Assembly: GCA_036873135.1 (NCBI GenBank)
Contig: JAPTYO010000001.1
Span: forward strand, 40,944,774 to 41,008,773
Length of the DNA stretch: 64,000 nucleotides
DNA from: Clarkia xantiana subsp. parviflora
Lineage: Eukaryota; Streptophyta; Magnoliopsida; Myrtales; Onagraceae
Direction: 5' to 3'
Part shown: positions 32,471-45,031 of the stretch, piece by piece
How the letters are laid out: every line of letters begins with the position of its first letter
Numbering within the stretch: position 1 is the first letter of the stretch
The notes under the pieces: model-generated
What the model was told of the DNA's origin: nothing
Database searches by the model: none
Seen by the model: only the letters and a program-made list of their open reading frames with translations
Program-made: the position numbers and the translations under genes

Positions 32471-35266
32471 ATGTCTGGTAAGGTTCTTCACCTTATTACT
32501 CTTTTCCCTGTCATCTTTGGTTTTCTTAGGCTTCAATTTTTCCCCTCCTTCCTTCCCTCGACGATTTTCAGCCGAGGGATCTGCTACTGTTGGCCAATCT
32601 TTCGTCTTCAAGTATCTCAAGAACACGCTTGCACCTATTAGCTACGATAGGGCCTGTATAGAGTGCGGCATCTTCGAATCCTCCTTCGGAGCCCGCTATC
32701 CCTATGAGCAATTCAATTCTCGCGAGGCCCGGATTACGCTCCCCAAAGGGGACGAGGTGTTCATCTCCCCGGGGCAGATTCGTGCAGGAATTCGACTTCC
32801 TTTTTGTCCGAGTTGGGTGGAGCTGTGCAACCACTATAAGACGTACCCCACGACCTTCTCTCCACACGCAATCCGTACATGGATTGCCTTCCAAGTGTGG
32901 TGCGATATCAATAAGGAGGACTGGAGCTATTCCCTGGAGCTCTGGCGGGTTCTCTACAAGATGACCTGCAACAAGGACGGAATCTGCTCCTTTTCCCCCC
33001 GCCAACCCGAAGGGACCGATGAGCAGTATAAGGAGATGGGCTGGGACAGGAAGGTGTCCTGGAAGATTTGCAAGGAACGGGCCATCATCTCCGATAAGGG
33101 GAACGATAATGCTAACTGGAAGGAGCAATACTTCTTCATCCAGCCTGGTCCCATCGAGTGGCCGAGGACCACCGTGGAAGCTGATCCCCCCGTGCCTTTC
33201 CGTTCATGGTCGGAGCAGACCAAGAGGGCCTTGATGCTTATCCAGGCCCGTCGTTGGGAGGAGGGTTACCAGCCCTTCGAGGCCACTTCTGTCACTGATC
33301 AGCAGCGGATTGAAATTGGGATTATGCTGATTGATCCCAAGGCTGGGGGAAAAGTTCATGATGGTGTTTCCAATGTAATTCTCTGGGTAATCTTCTAATT
33401 ATTTCTTGTTTCCATTGTTTACAGCCCCTCGAACATCGCTGACCATCCGTCTGTTTCAGGAGGATACCGATGCCTCCCACTCGCTGAAACGCAAGAAGAA
33501 GCCCTCCCATCGGAAGGCTTCTGCCTAATCGGGACCCTCTCGGAAGAAGGCGAAGACCTCCGAGGCCCCCGGGTCTGCCCCCACCTACGAGAGGCGGACT
33601 AATGTGGATGTGGTCAAGACCGCCTTCAACGTCCGCTCCGAAAAGGAAGGTAAGGAAGTTTTTCGTGCTATAAAAAGATATAGGGAGTTGGTACCTCAAG
33701 ACCTTCAAGCCTCCGACATGAAAGGACGGGTCAGGGATGTCAAAAATATCCTTCGAGGGGAAACTCCACACGTCCTCGAAGCGGGTTGTTACGACTTTTT
33801 CGGCAAAGAGAAATATATGGAGCGTTGTTTAATTTGGCACACCGATATCAAATTAATTCCTCGACTTATTCGCCCCGCTGCAGGTCCCGCGGACGTCGCC
33901 CCTGCTGCACCTGCCTCGAACCCCGCGCCTGCAGTGGAGCCGATGGTGGAAGATCCCCCAACGGAGGCCCGTGGTGAATTTGGTCGGGTGACCAGCTTGG
34001 AGGACTCCCCCTCCGATGATCGTGCTGAGGAGGAAGGCCTGACCCTCCGAGGAAAATCGAGGTCGACTCCTGCGAAGTCACCTGGTAGGAAGACGTCTCC
34101 ACTTCCTGTCACGCCACCATCGTCATCCGCTCCGCCATCTTCGCCAGCTAGAGGTGGGACCCCCGAAGCCCAAGTAAGTGGAGGAGATGGAGGGGCTCGC
34201 CTGGTAGTACCTCCATTCCCCTTGGATGGAGACTACTACCAGGCCTTTTCTTCGGACCAGGGCGCCGAGCCTTGGAGACCGGTGGAGTCCCTTCGGGGGA
34301 TTCCTCTATATCGGGGGTGTCAGGAGAGGAACCTGGCCTTGCACTTGGTGTCGGGCTCGGTCCCGCCCTCACTGAGGCGCCCTCTTTCTCTGGAAGGGGA
34401 GGACATCGAGGCGGATATCCGGGCGATGGCCATCCGTCGGATAGAGGTAAGTATACTTTGTTTTTATTCACCTGGGAGTACTCCGACTTTTTAAATATTA
34501 AGCTATACCTTGCCCTCAGGAAATGGCGGACCAGGATCGCTGTTTTGGCTACATCTTGTCTCTTCGGGAGGCTTTGGAACGAGAACGGGCCAACTCCAAC
34601 CTCGAGAGCTTGACCAAGCTTCAGGAGGACTTAGCTGCCTCCGAGGCGTCAAGGCTTCGAGCGGAGGAGGGTAAAAAGCGAGCCGAAGAACTGGTCGAGG
34701 AGGTTAGGCAACAGGCTGAGGAGGAAAGGCAGCGAGCCGAGGAAGTCAGGGCCAAGCTTGCTCAAGAGGCTCAATCCCAACACAGGCAGATTCTAAGTCT
34801 CGAGAGCTCGCTTAGGCGGGAGCAACAGGCTGCCCTGGCGGATCGGAGCCAGGCTGCCTTTGATAAGGCAGCGTTGCAAGAAACTGCTGAGCGGCTGAAG
34901 CTTGAGAAGCAGAGGGCCATCGCGGAGCTAGAGGAGGCGAGGGCGGATTATCCCGCCCAAATAACAAACGCGAAGGTCCAGGCCCTCGAAGAATATCGGA
35001 GCTCGGAGGACTTCAAAGCAGACGCGGCAAGACATTGTCAGGAGGATTTGCAGAATGCCATCCTTGATATTGTCGAAGAGCTCAATGAAACCTACGGGGA
35101 CTCCATCGACTTGAGGAAGTCCAAGACTCTCGGCCTAGCCGCAGAGACGTACCTCAGCCTCCCGTCGGAGAGCTCCTCCGAAGACGCCGACGAGCCTCCT
35201 ACCGATCCCTCCGAGCCTGCCCCTCCAAATCCTTCTGAAGATTCAGCGCCCGAGGACCGAGTTTAA
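32471..35266 (+). pseudogene. Spliced antisense gene of the Tat element, one stop
   Basis: Predicted exons are 32471-32477, 32572-33386, 33460-34446 and 34520-35266 (2556 nt, 852 codons). All introns are GT-AG and every junction keeps frame. The tiny first exon (ATGTCTG) has a good start context and joins to GCCGAGGG. The N-terminal region (SFGARYPYEQF, RAGIRLPFCPSWVELCNHY, HAIRTWIAFQVWC) resembles the putative gypsy-type transposon domain (PF04195 style). The middle is Pro/Ser/Ala-rich; the last exon codes a long charged coiled coil (EEGKKRAEELVEEVRQQAEE and similar) and an acidic tail. A single TAA at 33526-33528 breaks frame in exon 3. Antisense reading frames are known in Tat elements, but their function is not established. 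Exon ends are inferred; an alternative donor for exon 2 is 33375. Confidence 0.7.
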
Positions 35267-35410
35267 TTTGTTAAATCTTAAGTCCTCGTACTCCTTCCTC
35301 ATTTATCTCCCTTGTATCGAACCTCTTAGGTTTTCGAGCCTTTTATTACTATCTTTTTCGATCATGTTCTTCGTAGCGCTTCTATCGGGTCCTGAGAACC
35401 TTAAGGCTTT

Positions 35411-35885
35411 CGGACGTCCAACGACGCTTTTTAATCGAACCTTAAAAACTTAAGGATTTTCGGACGTCCAATGACGCTTTTTAATCGGACCTTAAAAACT
35501 TAAGGATTTTCGGACGTCCAATGACGCTTTTTAATCGAACCTTAAAAACTTAAGGATTTTCGGACGTCCAATGACGCTTTTTAATCGAACCTTAAAAACT
35601 TAAGGATTTTCAGACGTCCAATGACGCTTTTTAATCGGACCTTAAAAACTTAAGGATTTTCGGACGTCCAATGACGCTTTTTAATCGGACCTTAAAAACT
35701 TAAGGATTTTCGGACGTCCAATGACGCTTTTTAATCGAACCTTAAAAACTTAAGGATTTTCGGACGTCCAATGACGCTTTTTAATCGGACCTTAAAAACT
35801 TAAGGATTTTCGGACGTCCAATGACGCTTTTTAATCGAACCTTAAAAACTTAAGGATTTTCGGACGTCCAATGACGCTTTTAAAT
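35411..35885. repeat. Ten-copy 50-bp tandem array in the retrotransposon
   Basis: The word cggacgtcca recurs exactly every 50 bp from 35411 to 35861 (one copy reads cagacgtcca). Each unit continues with atgacgctttttaatcg, then ccttaaaaacttaaggattt. The copies differ mainly at one position (cgaac or cggac). The array lies between the 3' ends of the antisense gene and of pol, which converge. There are no unique spacers, so this is not a CRISPR array. Confidence 0.95.
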
Positions 35886-36012
35886 ATATCGAGAACGACT
35901 CAGGAATACTTTGATCAGAAGTAACTTCTTTATTGATTGATGTCTTTAACATAGCATGCACCACTCAGGGCGACTTAATTACATCTTCGCGCCTCCACGG
36001 GCGACTTATTTG

Positions 36013-39000
36013 TCAAACATGGCACTTCTTCAGATGTTCGCCACTAAAGGTGTTTCTTAAAACCTTGCCGTCGGGATCCTCTAACTTGTAAGCGTTCGGG
36101 GCCGGCATGCCTACGATCTTGTAAGGCCCTTCCCATTTCGGGGACATCTTGTTGATCCGATCTTGTAGGGCGAATTCATTCCGTCGTAGGACCAGTTCTC
36201 CTGCGTAGAACTGTCGCGACTTGACCTTCCGATTATAGTATCTGGCCGTCGCCAAACGCATCCGAGCTTGCGCTATGTCGGCCTCCAGCCGTTTTTCCTC
36301 TAGCAAGGATAACTCCAGGCGCCTTGTTTCGTCATTCGTCAAAGGTCCTATCCTGGCTCTTCCTGGACTCGTCGAGGGCTCATAGCTGCTGGTTCGATGG
36401 GACGCCACCGCGATTTCCACGGGAGCGACCGCCTCTGTTCCATAAACAAGTGCAAACGGGGTTTCACCTGTTGACCGCTTGGGTGTCGTTCGGACCGCCC
36501 ACAACACGTTCTCCAGTTCGTCCAGCCATTTTCCGTCCAAAGCGTAGACCCTTTTCTTCAAGCCCTCCATCACGATTTTGTTGGCCGCCTCTACCTGCCC
36601 ATTGGTCTGAGCGTGGTGGACGGATGCTGTTCGATGTTCGATACCGAACTCGTCTAGGAACCCCTCCAACTGGGCCCCATTAAACGGAGGACCATTGTCA
36701 CTGATGATCACCTTTGGTACCCCATATCTCGATAAAATTCGGGTCTGAAGGAACTTAATGATATGTCCTGCTGTTGTTTTGGCTAGCGGCTTAGCTTCGA
36801 TCCACTTCGAGAAGTAGTCGATTGCGACCAGCAGATGTGTGCACTGGCTCTTTGCTTTCGGAAGGGGTCCCACCAGGTCGATGCCCCACTGTGCGAAGGG
36901 CCAAGCACTCCCAATGGGCATCAAATCAGCGGCGGGAGCTGTGATATTCGAGGCGTATCTCTGACACGCGTCACAGGATCGAACAAGCGTCGTTGCTTCC
37001 TTATTCATCGTAGGCCAATAATATCCCAAGTTCAACGCCTTCCTCAGGATAGATCGAGCGCCTTCGTGACAGGCTGCGACTCCTTCATGCAATTCTCTTA
37101 GAATCCGAGTCGTATCGGGTTCGGCCACGCATTTCAAGAAGGGCGTCGAAAGCAGACCCTTCTTGTATAACTGGTTGTCCACCATCGCGTAATTAATTGA
37201 CATTCGTCGTAATCGCTCCGCTGCCACTTTATCTTCAGGAAGTGCCCCCGTCGTTAAGTACACAATTATCGGGGTCATCCAAGTGGATTCCTTCTCTGCC
37301 CCTGTCCCGATAGCGCACACCTCCGACGGATCGGTGGTCGATAGAATCACCTTCTCCAAGAAGTGTACCTTCCGACTCTCTTCCAAAGGTGCCCCCAAGG
37401 CATATTTGCTCAAGGCATCAGCCTCCACATTCTCTTCCCTGGGAATCGCCTCGATATCAAAGCTTTTGAAGCTTTCCTTCAAGGTCCTAGCCTCTTGAAG
37501 ATACTTCTTCATGACCGGATTCTTTGCTCCATACTGCCCCCGAACCTGATTTACAATCAGGCTAGCATCACACTTCACCTTCAAATGTTTAATTCCGGTG
37601 CCCTTTGCGATTTTCAGCCCCGTTATGAGAGCTTCATACTCCGCCTCGTTGTTGGTGGCTCTAAATGTCAGGGCCAATGCATATCGAAGTGGCTCCGCCC
37701 CGCCCGGCGGAATCAGTACGAACCCCGCACCCGATCCGTCTGAGCTTGAGGAGCCATCTGTATACAACTCCCAGGTGTTCTCCTTATTCGGCTGTTCCGA
37801 CTGCCCTGCCGTCGGGACCTCTTTAGTATTCCCAATGGCTGCCCCCTCTACTGTTTCCGTTGCTTCAGGATCGGGAATAGTAGATTCAACTATAAAGTCG
37901 GCCAATGCCTGCCCTTTGATAGCTGTTCTTGGAGCGAAATGAATTCGAAACTCGCTAAGTTCCACGGCCCACTTTACTAGTCTCCCCGACGCGTCGGGTC
38001 GGTTCAAGAAGTGTTTCAATGGCTGATCAGTCAACACCGTAATTTCATGCGCATGGAAGTAGGGTCGTAACTTTCGAGCGGTAATAATCAACGCAAAGAG
38101 GTACTTCTCAATCGGAGGATAATTCATTTCACTCTTGGCAAACGCCTTGCTTACATAATAGACAGGAATCTGATTGCCCTCGACAGCTTTAACTAGAACA
38201 GAACTTATTGCAAACGAAGAAATGGCCAAATAAAGATAGAGTGGCTCGCCTGGAGCTGGCTTCGCAAGTGGCGGGAGGTCGCGGAGATGTTGTTTGAGCG
38301 CTTGGAACGCCGCCTCACATTCAGTAGTCCATTCGAACTGTCGGTTGGCTCTTAACACATTGAAAAATGGCATCGACCGGTCGCTGGCCTTGGATAAGAA
38401 GCGATTCATCGAAGCCAGCCGACCGTTCAACACTTGCACCTCCCTATGGTTGGTCGGGGACTGCATCTCTTCTATCGCCCTTAGTTTCTCGGGATTCACC
38501 TCGATCCCCCTCTGGCTCACCATGAAGCCTAGGAACTTCCCGGAGTGGACTCCGAAAGCACATTTGGCTGGATTCAGGCGGACCTGGTGAAGCTTCATCC
38601 TTTCGAAGGCCATTGCCAAGTTGCCCACGTGGTCTGATGCTCGTCGGGACTTCACCAGCATGTCATCTACATAGGCCTCCATGGTACTCCCAATCATGTC
38701 CCCGAACAGCTTGTTCACCATTCTCTGGTATGTCGCCCCCGCATTCACCAGGCCGAAAGGCATGACGTCATACTGGAAGACTTCACTGTCTGCGTAAAAG
38801 GCGGTATGTGGGGCATCCTTTTTTGCCATCTTGATCTGGTTATAACCAGAATAAGCATCCATAAAGCTTAGCAGCTCATGCCCCGATGTAGCGTCCACCA
38901 GTTGGTCGATCCGAGGGAGTGGATAACAGTCCTTCGGGCAGGCCTTGTTTAAATCGCGGAAGTCGACACACATTCGCCACTTCCCGTTGCTTTTCCTCAC

Positions 39001-41571
39001 TAGTACTGGGTTGGCTACCCAGGTTTGGAATCAGATCTCCCTGATGAATCCAGCGTCGAGTAGTCTGCCAACCTCCTGTTGGATTGCAATCCTCTTGTCT
39101 GTTCCCATCGGACGTCTCTTCTGTGTGATCGGCTTGATCGTGGGGTCGATGTTCAGTTCATGCTCGATCACGTCCCGACTGATTCCTGGCATATCGCTCG
39201 GAGACCAGGCGAATAACTCCTTGAATTCCTTCAACAGGGCGATCAACTCCTGAGCTCTTTCCTCGGATAGGGCGGATCCGATCTTTACCCTCCTCTCGGG
39301 TCCATCTATCTCGACTTCTTTTAGATCCTCCATGGGGGCGGGACGCCCAAACTCCTCTCGAGGGTCAGCGTCTGTTTGGAGAACCGACATAGCCTCCTTC
39401 CTTGATCTTCTCGTGGCGTTGACATAACATCGTCTCGACGCCACCTGGTCGCCTTTTACTTCGCCGACCCCATTCTCAGTCGGGAACTTCAGTTTCTGAT
39501 GGACAGTCGAGGCTACTGCCATCAGTGGGTTGATAGTGGTTCTTCCAATGATCGCATTGTACATCCCTGTGGATTCGACCACCACGAACTCCACATCTCT
39601 CTTCTCCATCTTCCAGCCACTGCCGAACCATACAGGCAGCGTAATGACCCCCAACGGATAAGAGGTTGTGCCGCAAAATCCTACCATCGGGAAGTTGACC
39701 TCCCGCAAATCTTTCTTCTTCTTCCCCATCTGCTCCAGGGCGTCGGAGAAGAGGATGTCGGAGGAGCTTCCTCCATCAATGAGGATCCTCTTCACTTCGA
39801 ATCCTCCTACGTCCAATGTTACTACTAGGGCATCCTCGTGGGGGGTCTCTACTCCCTCCAGATCCTTCGCCGAGAAGGTGATCTCCATCTCCTCCTTCGG
39901 GGTCCACGACCGTGACCTTTTTCCCAAAACCACTGCGACTGGCACTTGGTTGGCATAACGCTCCCGAGAAGACGATGTGTCTCCTCCTGCAGCGAACCCT
40001 CCATGGATCACATTAATAATCCTCTTCTGTCTGGACCCAGATGGGCCCTCCGAAGGCTCTGCGTCGGACCTCCTTTTCCTGGGGGACCTCGATCGAGATT
40101 TGGACCTTGACCGAGATTGTGAGTGGGGCTTGCAGCGCGAGTCTCCTACGAACTCCTTCAGCTTACCCCTCTGGATAAGCTTCTCTATTTCCTTCTTCAG
40201 CTCCCGACACTGGTCAGTGTCATGACCGGATGCCCGATGGAATCGGCAGTAACGGTCGGTGCGGGAGCCCAACTTTTCTCCTTCCTTCTTCTTGGGGAAA
40301 CGAGCGAGGCCTTGCTTCTCCATTACCGCCAAGACCTCTTTCAAAGGCCTGTTGAGGGGGGTAAACTCCTCCTTCTGATTGTCCCTTTTGGTTGGACGCC
40401 TATCATCCCTCCGATCGGAACGTCCACGACTCCGACTACCCTCGGAGCTATCCTTCCGGTGTCGGTTGTCCAATGGTTTGAACAACTGCTTTCCTTCGTG
40501 CCCCTTGGGAGGAGCCAATTCTCCGGCAGCGATCTTCGACTCTTGGACGTCGATTTGCTGTTTTACTCTCGCCTGGAGTGCCTCCATGTTCCAGACTTTC
40601 TTGGCCGCGACACTGTGGAGTAAGTCGGAGCCGTAGGGGGGATTGAGGTTTTTTATGAAGGTGCGGATGGCCTCGCCCTCCGATATCTCCTCATCTAGCT
40701 CGGTCATGCCAGCCGTGTAACGCTGGTAGTATTGGGCCAGCGATTCGTCAGGCCTCTGGACCACCTCATGCAGGGTCCGAACACTTTTCAGCAGCCGTCG
40801 ACGCCCTTGGTACTGGGCAATGAATCGCTGATGCATGTCCTTCCAACAGGTTATACATCCGGTGGGCAGACTGTAAAACCATGTCATTGCCTTCTCTCCC
40901 AAGGTGCTCGGGAACAACGCACAGATAACATCCTCATCAGGGGTCCTGCCCATGCACGCTGTTAGGTGCTTCTGCACATGGCGAACCGGGTCCGCGACCC
41001 CGTCGTACTCGTCTATCTTCGGGATACCCAAGCCTGGAGGGGCCAAGGTATGGATCAACCTGGGAACGAAAGGATGGGTCTCCTGACTCCCCAATTCCGA
41101 CATCATGGGCTTCTGATCTCCCATGCAGATACCCACAATCTTTACTACCTGGTCGGCAGTGAGGGGACCATTCAAGGGAATAGTCCTTTGTTGTACTGGC
41201 CCTGGTCCATCGACCACAAAATTCTCCGCCGGCGCTGGATGAGGGGGATTGGGTTGTTCCCTCAACGGAGGGGGTGGCGGCAGGTTGTCGTCCACCTGCC
41301 TTCTGGGGGCGTCTCGCCGCGGAGGGAGCGGCGGGAGATCGGCCTGCCTTCTAGCAGCTTCTCTTCGGTCTAGGAGGGCCTCCATGGCCTCCATGAATAG
41401 GGGCATGGCCTCTGCCACTACCCTGGCCAGCTCCGGATTCTGGGAAGGTGCTTCGTTTCGGCGAGTGCTGTCACCCTCATCTCTCAGATCCTGATGATGG
41501 GCAGCATCCTCAGGGGGATTGCTGGTGGCCGGCACTTGCTTGCCTGAGCGTTGCGATCTGTTGCCAGCCAT
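36013..41571 (-). pseudogene. Gag-Pol polyprotein with one in-frame stop
   Basis: The ATG at 41571 lies 68 bp inside the 5' LTR. The first part (41571-39031, 846 aa) has a charged N-terminus, the Gag core (near DEDVICALFPSTLGEKAM), a zinc-knuckle-like CRFHRASGHDTDQC, the aspartic protease site (LIDGGSSSDIL, about residue 597) and the start of reverse transcriptase. A TGA at 39031-39033 interrupts; the same frame then continues without shift to 36013. The second part has the RT motif YVDDML (about 38660), a first RNase H region (LTDQPLKHFL), a second RNase H with ELYTDGSSS, the integrase H2C2 finger (HEGVAACHEG, CDACQRY), and the DDE residues in WGIDLVGPL, ISDNGPPF and NGQVEAANKI. It acts in reverse transcription and integration of the element. 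Plus-strand open frames across it are shadows. Confidence 0.9.
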
Positions 41572-41621
41572 GGAATGAAATCAGAGAGAAGCAAACTTAC
41601 TTTTTGGCTTTTTGTTGCGAT

Positions 41622-41640
41622 TCCCACAGACGGCGCCAAT
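41622..41640 (-). promoter_or_regulatory. Primer-binding site of the retrotransposon
   Basis: Directly inside the 5' LTR the minus strand reads TTGGCGCCGTCTGTGGGAA. The TGGCGCC core is complementary to the 3' end of a tRNA ending GGCGCCA; Tat elements often use such sites. The exact tRNA cannot be confirmed here. Confidence 0.75.
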
Positions 41641-42287
41641 GTTGGATCACGGCAGGAGCTCCGGTTACGGTGACGGATTCCTTAGCTCCTCGCAATCCTG
41701 CAGAAGGGGAATAGAGGGCAGTGGCCCAGAATCCCTCTCCGATGATTAACGTAAGTACGGCGGCCACAGAGCAAGCAAGCAATATTTGTGTATGTATAAA
41801 GCGTAACCCTAATCTGGAATAACTTCCCTCCTTTTATAGAGGAAAGGCTATCCCAGTTACCTGATTGGGCGGTTGGATTGTGATCCACTATCCCACGTAT
41901 CTCGCCGTATATCTTGCCACGTATCTTGCACAGTTATTCGTATCCCATATATCTCGCCCATTATACCACTACTGTAATCGTGGCGAGATTTCCGGGATTG
42001 TGCTCTTACTAGCGAGTCTCGATCATTATCGGAGACTCCCAAGTTACATCATTGAGGATTCGGTGTCGGGGAGTGGTGTCAACTCCCACATCGGGACCGA
42101 CTACGTCCAGGTCCGATGTCTTCGGGGCTCTCCCCTATCGGAGCCATACTTGCTCGGGGCCATTCAATGTCGGGACCTCCTTCAGTCGGAGCCCTTAGCC
42201 TTCCAGCAGCCCAGCTCCTGGCCCACCAGGCCTAGTCGCCGTTTGCCAATCGTTAGGGGGCCTAACGGCCTTCGCCATGGCCCATCA
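41640..42287 (-). repeat. 5' LTR (648 bp)
   Basis: Same sequence as the 3' LTR as far as I can read. On the minus strand a TATAAAAG box (complement of 41831-41838) gives a likely transcription start about 30 bp downstream, placing U3 at the right and R-U5 at the left of this coordinate range. Confidence 0.95.
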
Positions 42288-44750
42288 ACAGGTACCTGTC
42301 GGGTCCGCTCCGTCGAAACATGTTATGTGCGATATGGAACGGGTAGTTTGGGGTTGTGGAATATATATATATATATATGAGTAATATAAAACATAATAGT
42401 ATAAAACATAATAGTTAAAACAATAAGGATTCTAACAAATTTGGTAATATGTGTTTGGATTTAGAGTTAAATTTCTCTAATTTGTTATTAAAATTTGGAG
42501 TTGAATCTGAATATTGGGAATATAAATGTTAGGGTTCAAGACTCTTGATAATAGGTTATGTCCCTCCTGGGGCGACCCACCCTGCCACGTGAGATGTATG
42601 AGACGAGTACGGATCGATCATGTGGACCGGTGGGCGGTCGGGGCTGACGATACCCGCCCCGTCCCATTCCCACCTCCTAACCACCGACATTGGTGGATGA
42701 ATGGTTAAAATCATGTATTCCTATGTAGTTTGACTATGAAATTTTAGATTTAAAACTCTCATAGAGTCACCTTGCGGTGACATGTTTAAAATATTAGGTT
42801 ATGCTTGAACCACACATCGCGTCAGATACAAAATCAAACAACTAAAACTTGAATTAACAAGACTGCCACTTGACTTTATAGGCTGATGATGGGTCGTGCT
42901 ATATTGATTGACTAGTGTATGCCTACTCGTTTATGAAGTCTAGTTAGAAAAATTTTTAATTAGTAAATAGGAGGGCAGAACATTACGCACCACTACTCCT
43001 AATCCTTTCATTTTATGGCAAACAAAAAAAATCAATAAACTACTCATACAATTTGCTAAATAAACTGAGATTTTTATATATAAGGGTTGCTCGAGATTGG
43101 ACTCTAATATCAGATTATGAAACCTAAATGTCCGTGAAGTATCAGAAGTTCAATTAACACTTAACAGTAGTAATATATAGTCCACTAATAATAGCAACTT
43201 AATTATTAACATTAAACTTGCAATTATGTCAAGTTTAGCCAAGTCAAACTTAAACCGTGTGTGTAGTCTGTTGGAGGAAATAATGTTGACTAGTTTGGAC
43301 ATAATGACCTGAACAACAGGTCGTACTGAAGAAATTAATGGACGTACGGACCAACCAATCGAAACAAGTCATGTATGAATCTTCCCCTAAGCTATACTAA
43401 GCTTAGACCTCAGCTATATATGAAATTTATAATTAGCATAAAGAGAATCCCATTCCCAAGTATTATATATATATATATAGAATTTAATAGAATAATTCAT
43501 CCCACTAGTATTTTAATTTGATAAATGATGTGAAATTTTAGACTAAAGACATTTACTAATCATGGAATAAACTATCTTAAAACTTTAAAGTAATATGTGA
43601 ATAGGTGGTATAATATTTGAGTTAATCAGCAAATTGCTAATTGGAGTTAATTTGGATCTTTAGATAAATTGTTAACTAAAGTTTTTTTTTTGTGATAATT
43701 TGCTAGTTCAGGTTTCGCTTGTGGACAATTTTATGCTCCATTAAATATTCAGTTAAATTTGGACGGAATTGGTCACGTGGGTTGTAAGTGATCAAAAAAT
43801 GTGAAACTAACATAAAATAACAGAATTGCACTAGAATCTTTAACTTCTTTTTATTATCATGGGTATTATATTTAAAAATCCTAAAAGTACAAAAAAATAA
43901 AATAAAAATAATTATGACGGAACTAGCGTGATCTATTGATTCCAGGACAATTACGTTATTTTAGGTTAGTTTTTCTATTTTCTTCAATCATCTGCAAGCT
44001 ACGTGATCTATTTCGTCTAGATTTAATGAAATATTTGACAAATCAAGCGACTTTTCTAAAAGCGGAACTTAAGCAAGCATAATTTAATACACAAAAAACT
44101 CCAGCTGGCAAATGATAATCAGCCCTTCATACTGTCCAAAACAGACTTCAACTAACCATTTATCTGAGTGCTTAAACCTCCGCTAGCAATTTAATAATTG
44201 ACCACAATATGTTTATACTTTAACATTATCCATTATGTGCGGACTGAAACACATTAAAGACTATAACAAAAAAAACTTTAATGAATAAATTCGAGTTGAA
44301 CCAAACTTTTTGAATTTGAAATATGCGCTCTAATAACAAATTTAGATTAATCCTTAGTATTGTAAAAATTGATAAGTTAATTGTTGAGTATTCAGAAATG
44401 TCCAAGACTAACATTGGAAGAAACAAAAAGATACACAAACTTGTAATGTCATGTCATAAATAATAAGGGAGACATGGACTGAAAACACAGATCATGGATA
44501 AACGTGTGAAATCTGCTGATTTGTTTGAATCCGAGGCAGCATTGAAATAATAATAAGTAAGAAAGGGATGGATGATAGAGAGGTTGCAGTAGCTATAGCT
44601 TAATAAGAGAAGCAAGAATTAATCCAAGGGAGGTAGCCCGTGAGTGAGGGATGATAAGGATGGGTGTGGGTGTGGTGAATTTTTAGTTTTAACGTTTTAT
44701 CACTTAATTAACGAATCTCGATTATCTGCTTCACTCTTCTATATCATATA
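42288..44750. other. Gene-free stretch right of the retrotransposon
   Basis: GC-rich text at 42293-42340 and 42560-42690 around an AT-rich middle has the style of the hAT-type MITE at 25173-25748, and the retrotransposon may have landed inside such an element. Beyond it comes AT-rich DNA without genes; the minus-strand open frame at 44226-44438 has no known motif. Confidence 0.45.
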
Positions 44751-44757
44751 GTGTTTT

Positions 44758-44972
44758 ACTGTTGTGATTATGACACATATATTTGGTGTAATTAATTTTG
44801 TCGATTTTCTAAAAATCTATTGCATATTGGGATTGATAAGCCCTATAAAAAAATATTAAATCTAAGGACACGCGTCAAGATCAGAATGATGATGCACAAT
44901 CTGGGGTAGAAAGAGTGGGACACGTGATCTGCATCCGTTAATTAGAGGTTTTATATTTGAGAATTGAAAATG

Positions 44973-45031
<59 letters not shown>

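Larger units (their letters stand above)
31136..42287 (-). mobile_element. Complete Tat-type Ty3/gypsy LTR retrotransposon
   Basis: The element is 11,152 bp, bounded by two LTRs and by the 5-bp target duplication ACAGG (31131-31135 and 42288-42292). It reads on the minus strand: 5' LTR (42287-41640), primer-binding site TTGGCGCCGTCTGTGGGAA next to it, Gag-Pol (41571-36013), a 50-bp tandem array, an antisense gene on the plus strand (32471-35266), a purine-rich tract (cttgggggcaaa, minus strand of 31784-31795), then the 3' LTR. Two RNase H-like regions, no chromodomain, the antisense gene and 3' tandem repeats are all known traits of the Tat lineage. The two LTRs read as identical, so insertion is very recent. 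Single in-frame stops interrupt both coding units. Confidence 0.95.

Noticed and set aside
35411..35885. Regular 50-bp array resembling a CRISPR at first sight
   Set aside because: Units are contiguous with no unique spacers, and it lies in a plant retrotransposon.
36324..41714. Many plus-strand open frames of 70-170 codons across Gag-Pol
   Set aside because: They are shadows of the long minus-strand polyprotein and contain no family motifs.
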